DNA of 64,000 nucleotides from Centropus unirufus (lineage: Eukaryota; Chordata; Aves; Cuculiformes; Centropidae), in contig VYZI01000671.1 of assembly GCA_013397695.1 (NCBI GenBank), positions 170,113 to 234,112 of the forward strand. The letters are read 5' to 3'. Both the position numbers and the translations under genes were made by a program. The notes beneath the pieces were generated by a model, which was not told where the DNA came from, did not search any database, and saw only the letters and a program-made list of their open reading frames with translations. Position 1 is the stretch's first letter. Each line of letters opens with the position of its first letter. Shown here piece after piece: positions 49,041-59,475 of the stretch.

Positions 49041-52000
49041 TCACCATTGTTAAGTCTTAAAAAAGATATTTCAGTGTGGTCTGTGCTTCAGCTCCTGTAT
49101 CAGCTCAGCCAAAGCCAGGAAAATTGCTCACGGGGCCTGTGGGTGCTGCCAGGGAGAGCAGAAGACCCATTTTGGATCAATCCCATTGGCTATGAGTGGA
49201 GCAGACCCCAGGACTTGCAGTGCTACCACCATCATCCAAAATAATTGCTGTGTTACAGGTCTGTAGACCAGGATCCAGGGCTAGGTGCCACAAAGTGGGG
49301 AAGAGTGTCTGCTGCAATCATGGTGTCCTCCTTATGCCTATGTTTTTGGTATTTAAAGGTGTAAGGCCTGCTGGGATAGTTTTGGTGGACTGAGCATCGA
49401 GGAGTGATTGAAACTGCTCACCAGTTCATACTGAGTGCGTACCCTGCTATGACCTGTTGTCAAAAACGACACCTGGGCTTTTCCCTGGAGAAACCCATGG
49501 AGTAGTCCAAAATGAAGTCAGCATTAAGTGGCTTCGAGATCAGGATTGCATCAATCTGTTGAGCCTAGGTTGCCCTCTCACCTTGGCCTGATCCAACGTG
49601 TCTTCCTGGGAGGAGATGTCCCTCCTGAGATGACATTGCAGGAGTAACGCACGAGTGCTTTCAATGTGTGTATGGACACGCTGGGGAGTTGTGGTCTTTC
49701 CAGATGGGCTGGGGAGCTCTGCTGGTGCCAAAGCACATTACCCACCCAGCTGAGAGAAAGGCAGGAGGTGACAAGTGTGAAAGAAGGGAGGGTTCACATT
49801 ACCTCTTGCACATTAATTGCGCAACAAGTGAATTTCCCAGCTCTTGATTTGGAAAAGCCCTCCAAACCCAGTTCTCATGAACTGGTGGGTAAGTCCCATT
49901 TTGACCTGGTTTGTGCCAGGCCATAGTCACTGCGGGAAGGCTGGGTGGGCTTAGCTTGACCCCGCTCAGCAAGACTGTAGCCTTTACTGCAATTCCCTGG
50001 CTTGAATCTTTTGGGACTTGAGAAAAGATGATCCAGTTGGATCCTCCGGTTTTGCCTCCTCAGGTCTCTGAGTCTCCTTTAGGCCAATGGAGGCGGAGAT
50101 GATTAGTTCTGAAGGAACAAATTTTGTTCACCTGTACCTGGGGTACAGCCTTCTCACAGCCTAAAATCTCCCAGGGTGATGAATCCACTCCTGTTACACA
50201 ATGTGGTATAATTGAGAGGGTCCCCTAGGTAAGAAGTGGCGTGTGTCCCAAGAGAAGCACTGACCCATGTGCCACCCTATCCTTCTCCACCCACCAGCCT
50301 GCTCCACTTTATTCCCTCGTATTGACCTAGACTACCTTGGGGCTGACAAATCATTATTTCCACACCCCAAATTCTTCCATGCATGAAAGATTGCTTTCTT
50401 TAATGCTGTCATTTTACCACTCAGCTGTTCTAAACTGAAAATAGCTGAATGCAAACACCGGAGGAAACCTGAACCGGCACAAGGTCCATCTTACAGCCTA
50501 CCTGCCCGTTCTGGGTTCCAGGGTGCACCCAGTGAGGACCAGATTCTTGCCCTGAGATGAAAACAAAACCTTTCGCTGACCATATTTAATGGAGGGAGGG
50601 AACTTCCCAAGCAATTTGTCCCACCAATTCTCCATCTTCCCTCCTGGAGATGTTCCTATTTGGACAGTTGCTATGGTCAGCAGAGAGTAGCACCTTCCCA
50701 AGGCAACTCATCCCATCAAAACTCTGACTTCCTTCTTGGAGATGTTCCCCCCTTGGGCAATGGTTCTCCCAAACAACATCGAATCATGGTCCTTTAAGCC
50801 CATGTACTACACAATATTGGCTAATTCTGGGTTGAGCCGTTGGGTCTCTTTTTCTCATGCAACCTTTGGTTTCTCCACTGGAAATCCCCGGGGAGATGCT
50901 GCTGTCAGTTTGAAAGGATGTCTGACCACTCCAGGCCTTTCCAACCCCTAAACATGATGTTAAACACTGCGAAGCGTGTCAGGCTTTGAGTCCTGTGTCG
51001 GGACACGTCTGAGGCATTAAGCTCTGAATGCCATGTGCAGATCGGGAACATTTTTGTGGCAAGCTGCCATCTTCCCCCAGATCATTTACCTCTTGAGTGA
51101 CAAACCTGGCTCTGAAATGCTTCTAATGCTTTGCAGTGCTGTGGCTTCTCTCGTGTGATCGTTTCTGAGCACGGTACAGACATTATCTAATTATGGCCCT
51201 CCCTGAAGCAAAATGGGGCAATTCCTGGCATTTTCAGCGTGCTTGTGTTTCTATCATAAGGAGCCAATGCAGGCAGACAGATAATCCTAAACTCTGGTGA
51301 TGCTTGAGTCTAACATTTTGCAGGCTGCTGCCTCCTTGGATGATGGTTGGAAAGGAAATTAGAAAGCAGGGCAGAGATTTTCAACACATCTTTCCTTGGG
51401 AGATCAGGTCATTATGGAAAAAACCCCTTCAGCCTTAATTCCCTGATGTTTAGGAGCCTGGATTTAGCCCAGCATCTCCATTGGTTTCAATGAGAGCTCA
51501 GATACCAGGTGCTGAAGAAGATGCCTACTATTGCCACCTCAATTTGAATGTTTTAATTTGTCACCTGACTTTCATCCCTAATGTTAAGTGGGATGAATTC
51601 TACCTCAATTACAACCAGTAGCAGTGGGACTGCTCTCCAGGTCCTCATTAGAGCATTTGTACTCGTTTTCTTCTTGTGCTGAAACAGCCTGTCCGTGTGG
51701 ACTCTGCATAGGGTAGAAAATATTACACCAGCTGTGTGGTCTGGGGTTGTTTTCATTGGTCTCCAACTCAATGGGTGAATTGCAAGCCCAGTCCTGGAGC
51801 TGTAGAACAAAACTTGAAACCACGAGTTGATTTTTTTTACCCTTTATTTCTTCCCCACCCCTTTTGGCCAATACACTTGGATGATTTACTAATGCTGATC
51901 TGCTGGATTAACTAATTGATTTGACACTGCTTGAGTGCCAAGGAAGATATATTCCACATTAAAAAAATAAAAATTGTGCCAGCTTAACCAGCCTTAAGTA

Positions 52001-52225
52001 CTATTTAAAAGCTTCTGAAAAGGCTCTCTTGACACTGTCAGGGCCACCCAGGCTCCTGTTCCTGTGTTCCATGCCCCAATGACTTGGGAGGATCCTCCAC
52101 AAGGGTGAGAGTGGGTTTCTTATTCCCATCCCTTTCAGGGACCAGTGAGTTCTGTGGAGTGCACAGGCACCTTTGCATAGGCACTTTACACCTTGAATAG
52201 AGTGGGTAATACTAACAAAAAATTT
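49041..52225. other. Intergenic sequence
   Basis: About 3.2 kb with no recognised exon or repeat. The segment 51,150-51,330 (ATTATCTAATTATGG and flanks) is AT-richer with homeodomain-like cores. Confidence 0.4.
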
Positions 52226-52602
52226 GAACCTGGAGTTCACCTGGAGCACTGCGTTCAGCTCTGGAGTCCTCAGCGCAGGAAGAACATGGATCAGCTGGAG
52301 CAAGTCCAGAAGAGGCCTCAAAAATACCCAGAGGGCTGGAGCACCTCCCATACGAGGACAGGCTGAGAGAGTTGGGGTTGTCCACCTGCAGAAGAGAAGG
52401 CTGCGGGAAGAACTTAGAGCAGACTTCCAGTACTTAAAGAGGGCCACAGGAAAACTAAGGAGGGGTCATCATCTGGGAGTCCAGGGAGAAGACGAGGGGG
52501 AACAGTATTCAGCTGAATGAAGGGAGATTTAGGTTGGATATTAGGAAGAATTTTTTTCCTGTGAGGGTGGTGAGGCACCACCACACGTTGCCCAGAGAAT
52601 TG
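52226..52602 (+). mobile_element. CR1 fragment lacking its 3' end
   Basis: CTGGAGCACTGCGTTCAGCT and TTGGATATTAGGAAGAATTT are present. Homology stops after TTGCCCAGAGAATTG, without the ATTCTATG terminus. Confidence 0.88.
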
Positions 52603-53140
52603 TTATCTGTGAAAACAATTGCTTGTAAATTTGGTTACTGTATGTCAGCTCTCTCTGAAATACAATCAAGTTATGGATGAGGAATTCAGGGATTGTTTTA
52701 ACCATTGTAGCTAAATTGCTGCACTTTGGACCTAATTTTGAAGCTGAAAAGTAGATGTAGGTTTTAGGTGCATCCCCTATGCTAACTTTAGCAATCCTTT
52801 CCAAGGTAAGTCTATATCAGAACAGCCAGAGAGCCCCATAGTGGGGTAACAAAGTCTATAACTTCTCTTAAAATGTAAGATTTGACCATTGTGGAACCCA
52901 GTATCCCATTTGAAAAAAATGCCAGGAGCATTTTTGAAGCTTCTTGGATATTCTGAGCTGTAAAATATATACCACTGGTTTAGGAAAAACCTCAGCAGGG
53001 CTCTCAAACCATGAATTTTGAAAATTTTGTCCACCAAATTTGGTTATTTGTTTGGTTTTTTTGTTGTTTTTTTTTCTGGGGAATAGGGTTTTGGTGTTGC
53101 TATGTGATTCTTGGGCTTCCTAGTATTTCTTCATTTCTCG

Positions 53141-53757
53141 TGCCAGCAGTGTGCCAACCGCAGGTTTGATTCAGAAATGATGTAGCCAGCAGGACTAGAG
53201 AAGGTATTGTGCCCCAATATTTGACACTGGTGAGGCCACACCTTGAATCCTGGGTTCAGTTTTGGGCCTCTCACTACAAGAAGGACATTGAGGGGGCTGG
53301 AGTGCGTCCAGAGAAGGGCAAAAAAACTGTTGAAAATACCGGAGAATAAGTCTTATGAGGAGCAGCTGAGGGAACTGGGGTTGTTTGGCCTGGAGAAGAG
53401 GAGGTTGAGGGGAGACCTCATTTCTCTCTACAATTACCTGAAAGAACGCTGCAGTGAGGTGGGTATTGGTCTCTTCTCCAAAGGAACAACTGATAGGATG
53501 AGAGGAAAAGTTCTGAAGTTTCATCAGGGGAGGTTTTGCTTGGATATAAGGAAGAATTTCTTCACTGAAAGAGTCGTGAAGTGGTGGCCCAGGCAGCCCA
53601 GGGAAATGGTGGAGTCACCACCCCTGGAGATGTTAAAAAAACACGTAGATGTGTCACTTTGGGACGTAGTTTAGTAGGCACGGTGATGTTGGGCTGGTAG
53701 TTGGACTGGATAATCTTAGGGGTCTTTTCCAACATGAATGTTTCCATGATTCTATGC
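53141..53757 (+). mobile_element. CR1 LINE fragment
   Basis: Starts TGCCAGCAGTGTGCC. It includes a 143-codon reverse-transcriptase C-terminal/3' frame (53243-53674) and ends TTTCCATGATTCTATGCC. Confidence 0.93.
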
Positions 53758-54149
53758 CAACTTCAGGGCTGCTGAAATTCTAGAGAAATCAGACCTTTCC
53801 TTTTGAGGAATCAGCAGCTTTTGGCTCATAAAGAAGCATGGCAGACCTTGGAAAAGCTGGATGCTACAAATTCAATGTTGAGTGGAAGTAAAAGGCAGCC
53901 TCCAGAAGTCTAGATAGCTAAAATGATTACATATGTTCAAAATCCTCCCTGTTCCCAACCCTCTCGTTCCTGTTGGGGCTCCTTTGCTTGCCACTGCTGA
54001 ATATTTGAGTTGCCAGCCCCATGCTTCTATGAGTTGGTAAAGACCTGGTGGCCACAGATCATAATTAATAAAAAATTGTTACACTACCAGAAAAAGAAAA
54101 TAAACAAAGAAACAAACAAAAAAGAGGGCAAATAATGGTGTGACTGTAG

Positions 54150-54800
54150 CTCCCAGCTTGTGCTTGGCATGTTTTTTAATTTGGCAATGCATCCTGGTTT
54201 TGGGGGGAGTCCCTCAAAGAGCTGGAGAGCTCCCTTCATGTTCAGGAGCCTAATTTGCCACTCGTCTCTCCCTGCAGGCATCTGGATGGGCTTCCCCAGC
54301 ACGTTGTGCATCCTTTGGAAAGGCACGGATGGGAGGCTGGCAGCCTCCAGGCTTCACAGGGTGCAGAATTTGCATCGGCTTAATCAGAGGGAGCAGAGTT
54401 GCCCTGTCTGTATTCTTCTCCCTTTCCCCCTCCTCTCCTTTGTTCTGCTTCATTATGAGCTTCTGAATGGATGAAGTGATGTGAATTCGTTTGATTTAAT
54501 TAATCCGTTTAAAAAATATAGATCTGGTGTTTGTACATTTCCTCTCCATCTCTCTCGACAGATTGTTGGCTCTCCACTCCCGCAGGCTTGCGAGCCGGCA
54601 AACTCCCTCTGCTGGCACAGCTACCTCCCATTTTCTTCTAGCCAGAAACTTATGATATAATCAGACTTGCCCCAGCAGTACAATTGTCATCATGGGAACA
54701 GCACAGTGCATTGATTTCCCTGATTTATGCACTGGTGTTGTAGCACATATTAGCATCTGGAGGATGCCGCAAGCCCCCATCCCTAAACTGGCAGCAGATG
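54150..54800. promoter_or_regulatory. Candidate regulatory element D (inference)
   Basis: Unique block with GTTTGATTTAATTAATCC (54490-54507; homeodomain and bicoid-type cores), CATTGATTTCCCTGATTTA and ACAATTGTCATCATG. No exon recognised. Confidence 0.22.
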
Positions 54801-54835
54801 ATGGTCAGCCCAACGGGAATAGGGCTCTGCCGAAT

Positions 54836-55110
54836 GAATCATGGAATCATTGGTTGGAAAAGACCTTTGAGATCGTTGAGTCAAAATGCTCTCCACTGCT
54901 AAACAATATTCCTGAGCACCTCATCTACCCATCTTTTAAATCTCTCCAGGGATGATAACTCAACCAACATGATGCCATTGGGCTTCTTGGCCACCCGGGC
55001 CACCGCTGGCTCCTGTTCATCCAGCTGTCAACCAACACCCTCAGGTCCTTCTCTGCCAGGCAGCTTTCCAGCCCCTCTTCCCCAAGCCTGTAGGGCTGCA
55101 TGGGGCTGCT
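54836..55110 (-). mobile_element. CR1 fragment with an internal deletion
   Basis: The 3' terminus GAATCATGGAATCATTGGTT runs to CTCTCCAGGGATGATAACTC. The next recognisable segment, TTGGGCTTCTTGGCCACCCG, belongs several hundred bp further 5' in the other copies. Confidence 0.88.
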
Positions 55111-57729
55111 CTTGGTGCCACTGTGGTTCCCTGATCACTCGTCTTTGTTTTCCAGCCAGGACACAGGTCAAGCACAAGTGATCTGGGAGCACTTACTCAC
55201 AAAGCAAATTATTACCCAGGTTGAGTGACTGGCATCTGCCCAAGAGAGGGAATGAGAGAAACTTTCCGGAGAGATCCTGCCCGACTAGTTCTGGGATCTT
55301 ATCAGGATTAGACTGTGTCGAGTAAGGATGTTTATCCATTCTGACACTTTTTGTGGAGGAGATTTCTCCTCCACCAATGAAAAAAAAACCCGTACTCATG
55401 TGGAGAGCTTCCTCCTCTGCTGTGGCAAATGTACTTGACATCGTGTACCTGAGCCTGGCTCTGAAAGCAGCCACTGTGCTAAAGTGTTTGCTTGGCCTCA
55501 GAAATGTTGAGAGGGAATTTCTCTTTAGGAAGCTCAAAGATGGTTTTGAGTTCACTCTGTGCCTGATCCAGAGCTTCTTGAAGCAAATGCAAAGGTCTTG
55601 TGGACTTTGAATCAGGCTCTGAGCCCACAAACTCGGATCTGAGCAGGGTTAAAAAAAAAAAAAAGACAGCAGATACTTCTGGATTAAGAGAGTTTTTCCT
55701 TCCAAAATCGCACCCGGAAATACTGGTGATTGGAAGCCTGGTGCTTCTGTTCCCTGCTGGGCACTGGAAAGGTTTCATTTCTGGATCACCATCTTTATTG
55801 ATGTCTCTAGTTTGTTTTTGGAACCTTCTGAATTCTAGTCTGAACATCCATCCAGTGCAAAGGCTTATTTGGTTTAATGATTCCTATGTTGTCTTTTCCA
55901 CTGATACACGGGTGTTTTATCTGTCCCTGTAAAGCTGCAGCAGGTTGTGTTCAAAGTGATGAATGCTCCTTTCTCTCCAGCCCTGCAGGGGGTTGCGGTT
56001 GGTGCAGTGAAGGTTGGTGCCTGACCAGGATGCTGGATAAGTCCTTTGCTGAAGGACTTCGAAGTCCTTTGTAGGGGGGGTCTCCTCTCTCTTGTGACTG
56101 CCCTTGGCTCATAGAAAAATAATTTGGGTAGGAAGGGACCTCCAGAGTTAATTTGCTCCAACTTATGGTCTGTTCTATGCCATTACTTTGATCTGTGCCA
56201 AGTTGCAGGATTTAAGGATGGGATACAGTGCTGCTGGTAGGTAGCATGGATGGGACTTCTCTGAATTTCATGGGATCTCATTTCTCCCTGATGGGAAATT
56301 GTTGGAGACTGTCAACGATGTGCTTTGGACCTAGGCCAGTCAGGGCTCTCCCAAGCAATTTTCCATGACGCAAGGAGGGGACCACAGACCATGACCTCCC
56401 CCGGCAGGCCATTTGGATGCAATGACCAAATTTTGCTGCAATTTGACCCTTGCAGCAGGGCCAGAGAGCTGGATGGCATGGAGGCAGGCCAATTCGCTCA
56501 CCTCCACTTCTCAGATGGATTGGTTCTAGCTGCTCTGTCACCAAGGTCTGGGTTCCAGGTTCTCGGTGTTGCAATACGGGGCTTTTAGGCATAGTCCTAG
56601 AGACAACCTGGTGCAGTCAGTGCCTGTTCAGCCTTTGCAAGGAGCCAGTCTTCGCCTGGAGGAAGGTATTGTCTTGCTCTAGCTGACATAAAACCGGTGT
56701 GGCCCTCAGGAGCTGGGAATGAGAGAAGAAGAGGAAGGAGCTGGCCCCATCACCTAGAAGAGCATAGGAAAGTGATGTGCTGGTATATGAAATAGCCCTA
56801 GGAGGAGGCAAGCTTAAGAACCAGCCAGTAGGACACCCCGCTCTACAAGAATGCTTTGGGTGGCATTCATGTCACATAGGCAATGTCAGAGAAGGACATA
56901 GCCCTTGCTTCAGGGAGGTCTGGGAGCAAACAGGGGGACACTGGTGGATGGAGAGAAAGAGATGGAAGAAGGCAGGGGGTTCTGGAAAGCGCAGGCAGGG
57001 CGACGTCTTGCAAACAGCTGCAGTCACAGAGCAGTGTGTTGGCAACACAAAATACATCAACAGGCAGCAATTAGGGCTACAGCACGGAGCCCTGCCGACC
57101 ACCAAAGGAGATAACCTGGCTGGGGGACCAGGGCTAGCCCAAGTCTCACTCATCACCTGCCTGAGGGCTGGCACAGGTGGATCTGGGAAGTTGTCTCCCC
57201 CCGCCAGAGCAGCACACTTCCCTGAGTGCCCCAGGACACAGGCATGGTCCCACCAAGTACTTCTGACCTTTCTAAGCATGGGGAGCATATTCCTGACAAT
57301 GTGAGTCCCAGGAAATTAAAGGCCCGTTTGTGTTTTGTTAAGGGCTCCTGGTCGCAGAGGATGGTATCAAGAGCAGAAGGTGGCAGCTTTTCCTGTATCC
57401 TGGTTTCTGTCTGGCTGTAGCAGAGCTTCACCTGACGCTTTCTATTAGAAGATGCTATTTTGAAAACTTTACCAAACATTCATGATGACATTTTCAATGC
57501 TCCATCTGCCTTTTTGCCACAGTTGAAAGTTGAGACTGCAGTATTTTGTCCCTTATGAGGAAGAACCACTGGTTTTACTGGTGTGAGCTCACGCATTTTG
57601 AGGGCAAGAACTTCTACCTCAATTAGTACTGGTGCTAACATGAGGTTTTTGTCCTGCTGAGAAAGCTAAACAGAAGTGGATTCCTTCAGGGAGGTGAACC
57701 TCTATTTGCACATGACCAGGATAAATTAG
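55111..57729. other. Intergenic sequence
   Basis: Two mutually overlapping open frames occur at 56,777-57,304 (+, 175 codons) and 57,288-56,872 (-, 138 codons). Neither resembles a known family. One short CR1 tail lies at 56.1 kb. Confidence 0.4.
56110..56166 (-). mobile_element. Short degraded CR1 tail
   Basis: ATAGAAAAATAATTTGGGTA then GGAAGGGACCTCCAGAG. Confidence 0.7.
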
Positions 57730-58260
57730 TGTCTTGGGTTTGAATGAGACAGAGTTAATTTTCTTCTCAGCAGCTGCTATATTTTGGATTTAGCATGGGA
57801 CATATGCTGATAATACACTGAAGTCTGTAGTTGTTGCTAACAAATCAAGGACTTTTTGAGTTCCCCATGCTCTGCTAGTGAGCAGATGCACAACAAGCTA
57901 GGAGGAGCATAGCCAGGCAGCTGACCCAAGCTGGTCAGAGGGGTGTTCGATATCAGCTAACATCATTCTCAGTATATAAATAGGAAGCTGGCATGGGGCT
58001 GGAGTTCACTGCTCAAGGATTGCTATATGGGAATGGGCTGGGCATTGGTCATTTGGGTGGTGAGCAATTCATTGCTCATCAATTGTTTTGTGTGTTCTGT
58101 TTTCTCTCTTTCTATGTGGTCCCATTTAATTGTTTTTATCTCGACCCACAAATTCTACTTTGTTTTTGCCTTGATTCTCTTCCCCCATCACACTGCGAGG
58201 GGGAGAGCAAGCTAGTGGCTGTATGGTGTTTGGCTGCTCGCTGTGTTAGGCCACAATAAC
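57730..58260 (+). mobile_element. Avian ERVL-type solo LTR
   Basis: Starts TGTCTTGGGTTTGAATGAGA then CAGAGTTAATTTTCTTCTCAGCAGCTG. In order it has an AGCTGACCCAAGCTGGTCAGAGGG-like block, TATA box AGTATATAAATAG (57971-57983), a TTTTTATCTCGACCCACAAA block, CTCTTCCCCCATCACACTGC, and a terminal TTAGGCCACAA. This order is that of avian ERVL LTRs. No internal gag/pol sequence lies beside it, so it is a solo LTR. I could not settle a target-site duplication. Confidence 0.82.
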
Positions 58261-59250
58261 CAGTTAAAAGTGCAGGAGCTAAATCCTGCATCCTTACTGG
58301 TAACCCACCAAGCATGCAACCATTGCCCCAGTCCTGAGATGTTGCTGGTCTCTCTTTGAAGCTTTTCATTTCAGTGATTATTGCTTGTGGTCCAAGGAAT
58401 TAAGATTAGCAAGGCTTGAGAAACCCCACAGAGGTATAAATCTTCATCTAGATGGCACCCAGGCCCTACAGATTGTGGAGATGGGATTCCTGAAGCTCAG
58501 AATAATAACTACTATAGATAATGCCCTTCAATTGTTGCATTTCTGGACCAAAATTGTTTTCTTATTGTGCTGAACAGAGCCAGATGTAACCACCTTCTTT
58601 GTACAGGTATCATGGGAAATGACACCTCTTTCATTCAGATCTGGGAACCAGTCCAGGATCACATCGCTGCTTGCTCTTCTGAGCCCTCATGCTCTTTCTT
58701 TGCTTCCATCTTCAAGGGTGGCTGGGAAGGAGCAGCCATTCATTGAGCGAGCGTGCTGCTGCAGGGGCTGCTCATCTACAAGATCACTCACTCACCAGTA
58801 TCAAAGCCCACACTCCTGCAGGCAGCCTGACACCTCGGGCTCTCACAGGCCAGCAGTGGAAAAGCAAATTTTCCTTCTAGGCATGTTTGAAAGAAGACAT
58901 CAGAGAAGAATTTCCAGTGGAAAAATACCAAACTCTTGCACTTGACTGAGAATCAAAATAGATTGCAACAGTGCTATCCTCTCGGAGGAATTTTCCTACC
59001 TGGGGGCAGTGGGGGAGAAATGGGCTTGAGCAGACAGGTATGAGGTTAAAAAAAAATTATCAGCCCCTTACTTTGCGCAAGCAAAAGGGGATGCTGGCAG
59101 GGGGGCATCTGTCCTGCACCAGGGACTGGTGCTGCGTCTTGCTTTGGCATCTCGTTGTGCTTTCCTTGTGTGTTAGCAGAGCTGGGTGGATGATGTCCCA
59201 TTACATACATTCATTTAATTCACTGCAGATGATTGGTGAATATGTATAAT
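58261..59250. other. Intergenic sequence
   Basis: Nothing recognised in about 1 kb. Confidence 0.4.
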
Positions 59251-59475
59251 TTCACAGAATTGTGGAAGAGTTGAGGTCGGCAGAGATCTTTGGAGATTAT
59301 CTAGTCCAAATCTCTGCTCAAGCAGTGCCACCTAGAGCAGGTTGCCAAGGACAATGTCCCATTGGGTTTTGCCTCTCTGGGCAACTTGGTCCACTGTTTG
59401 AGCACCCTCATGGTGAATTTTTTTTTTCTGATGTTTAAATGCAATGTCTTGTATTTCAATTTGTGTCCTATTAAT
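59251..59475 (-). mobile_element. CR1 fragment of a different subfamily
   Basis: TTCACAGAATTGTGGAAGAG, then TCTAGTCCAAATCTCTGCTC and AGAGCAGGTTGCCAAGG. The AGAGCAGGTTGCC block separates it from the ATCCAGTTCCAA copies elsewhere in the window. Confidence 0.8.

Noticed and set aside
57730..58260. Full-length endogenous retrovirus
   Set aside because: No second LTR and no gag/pol-like sequence on either side.
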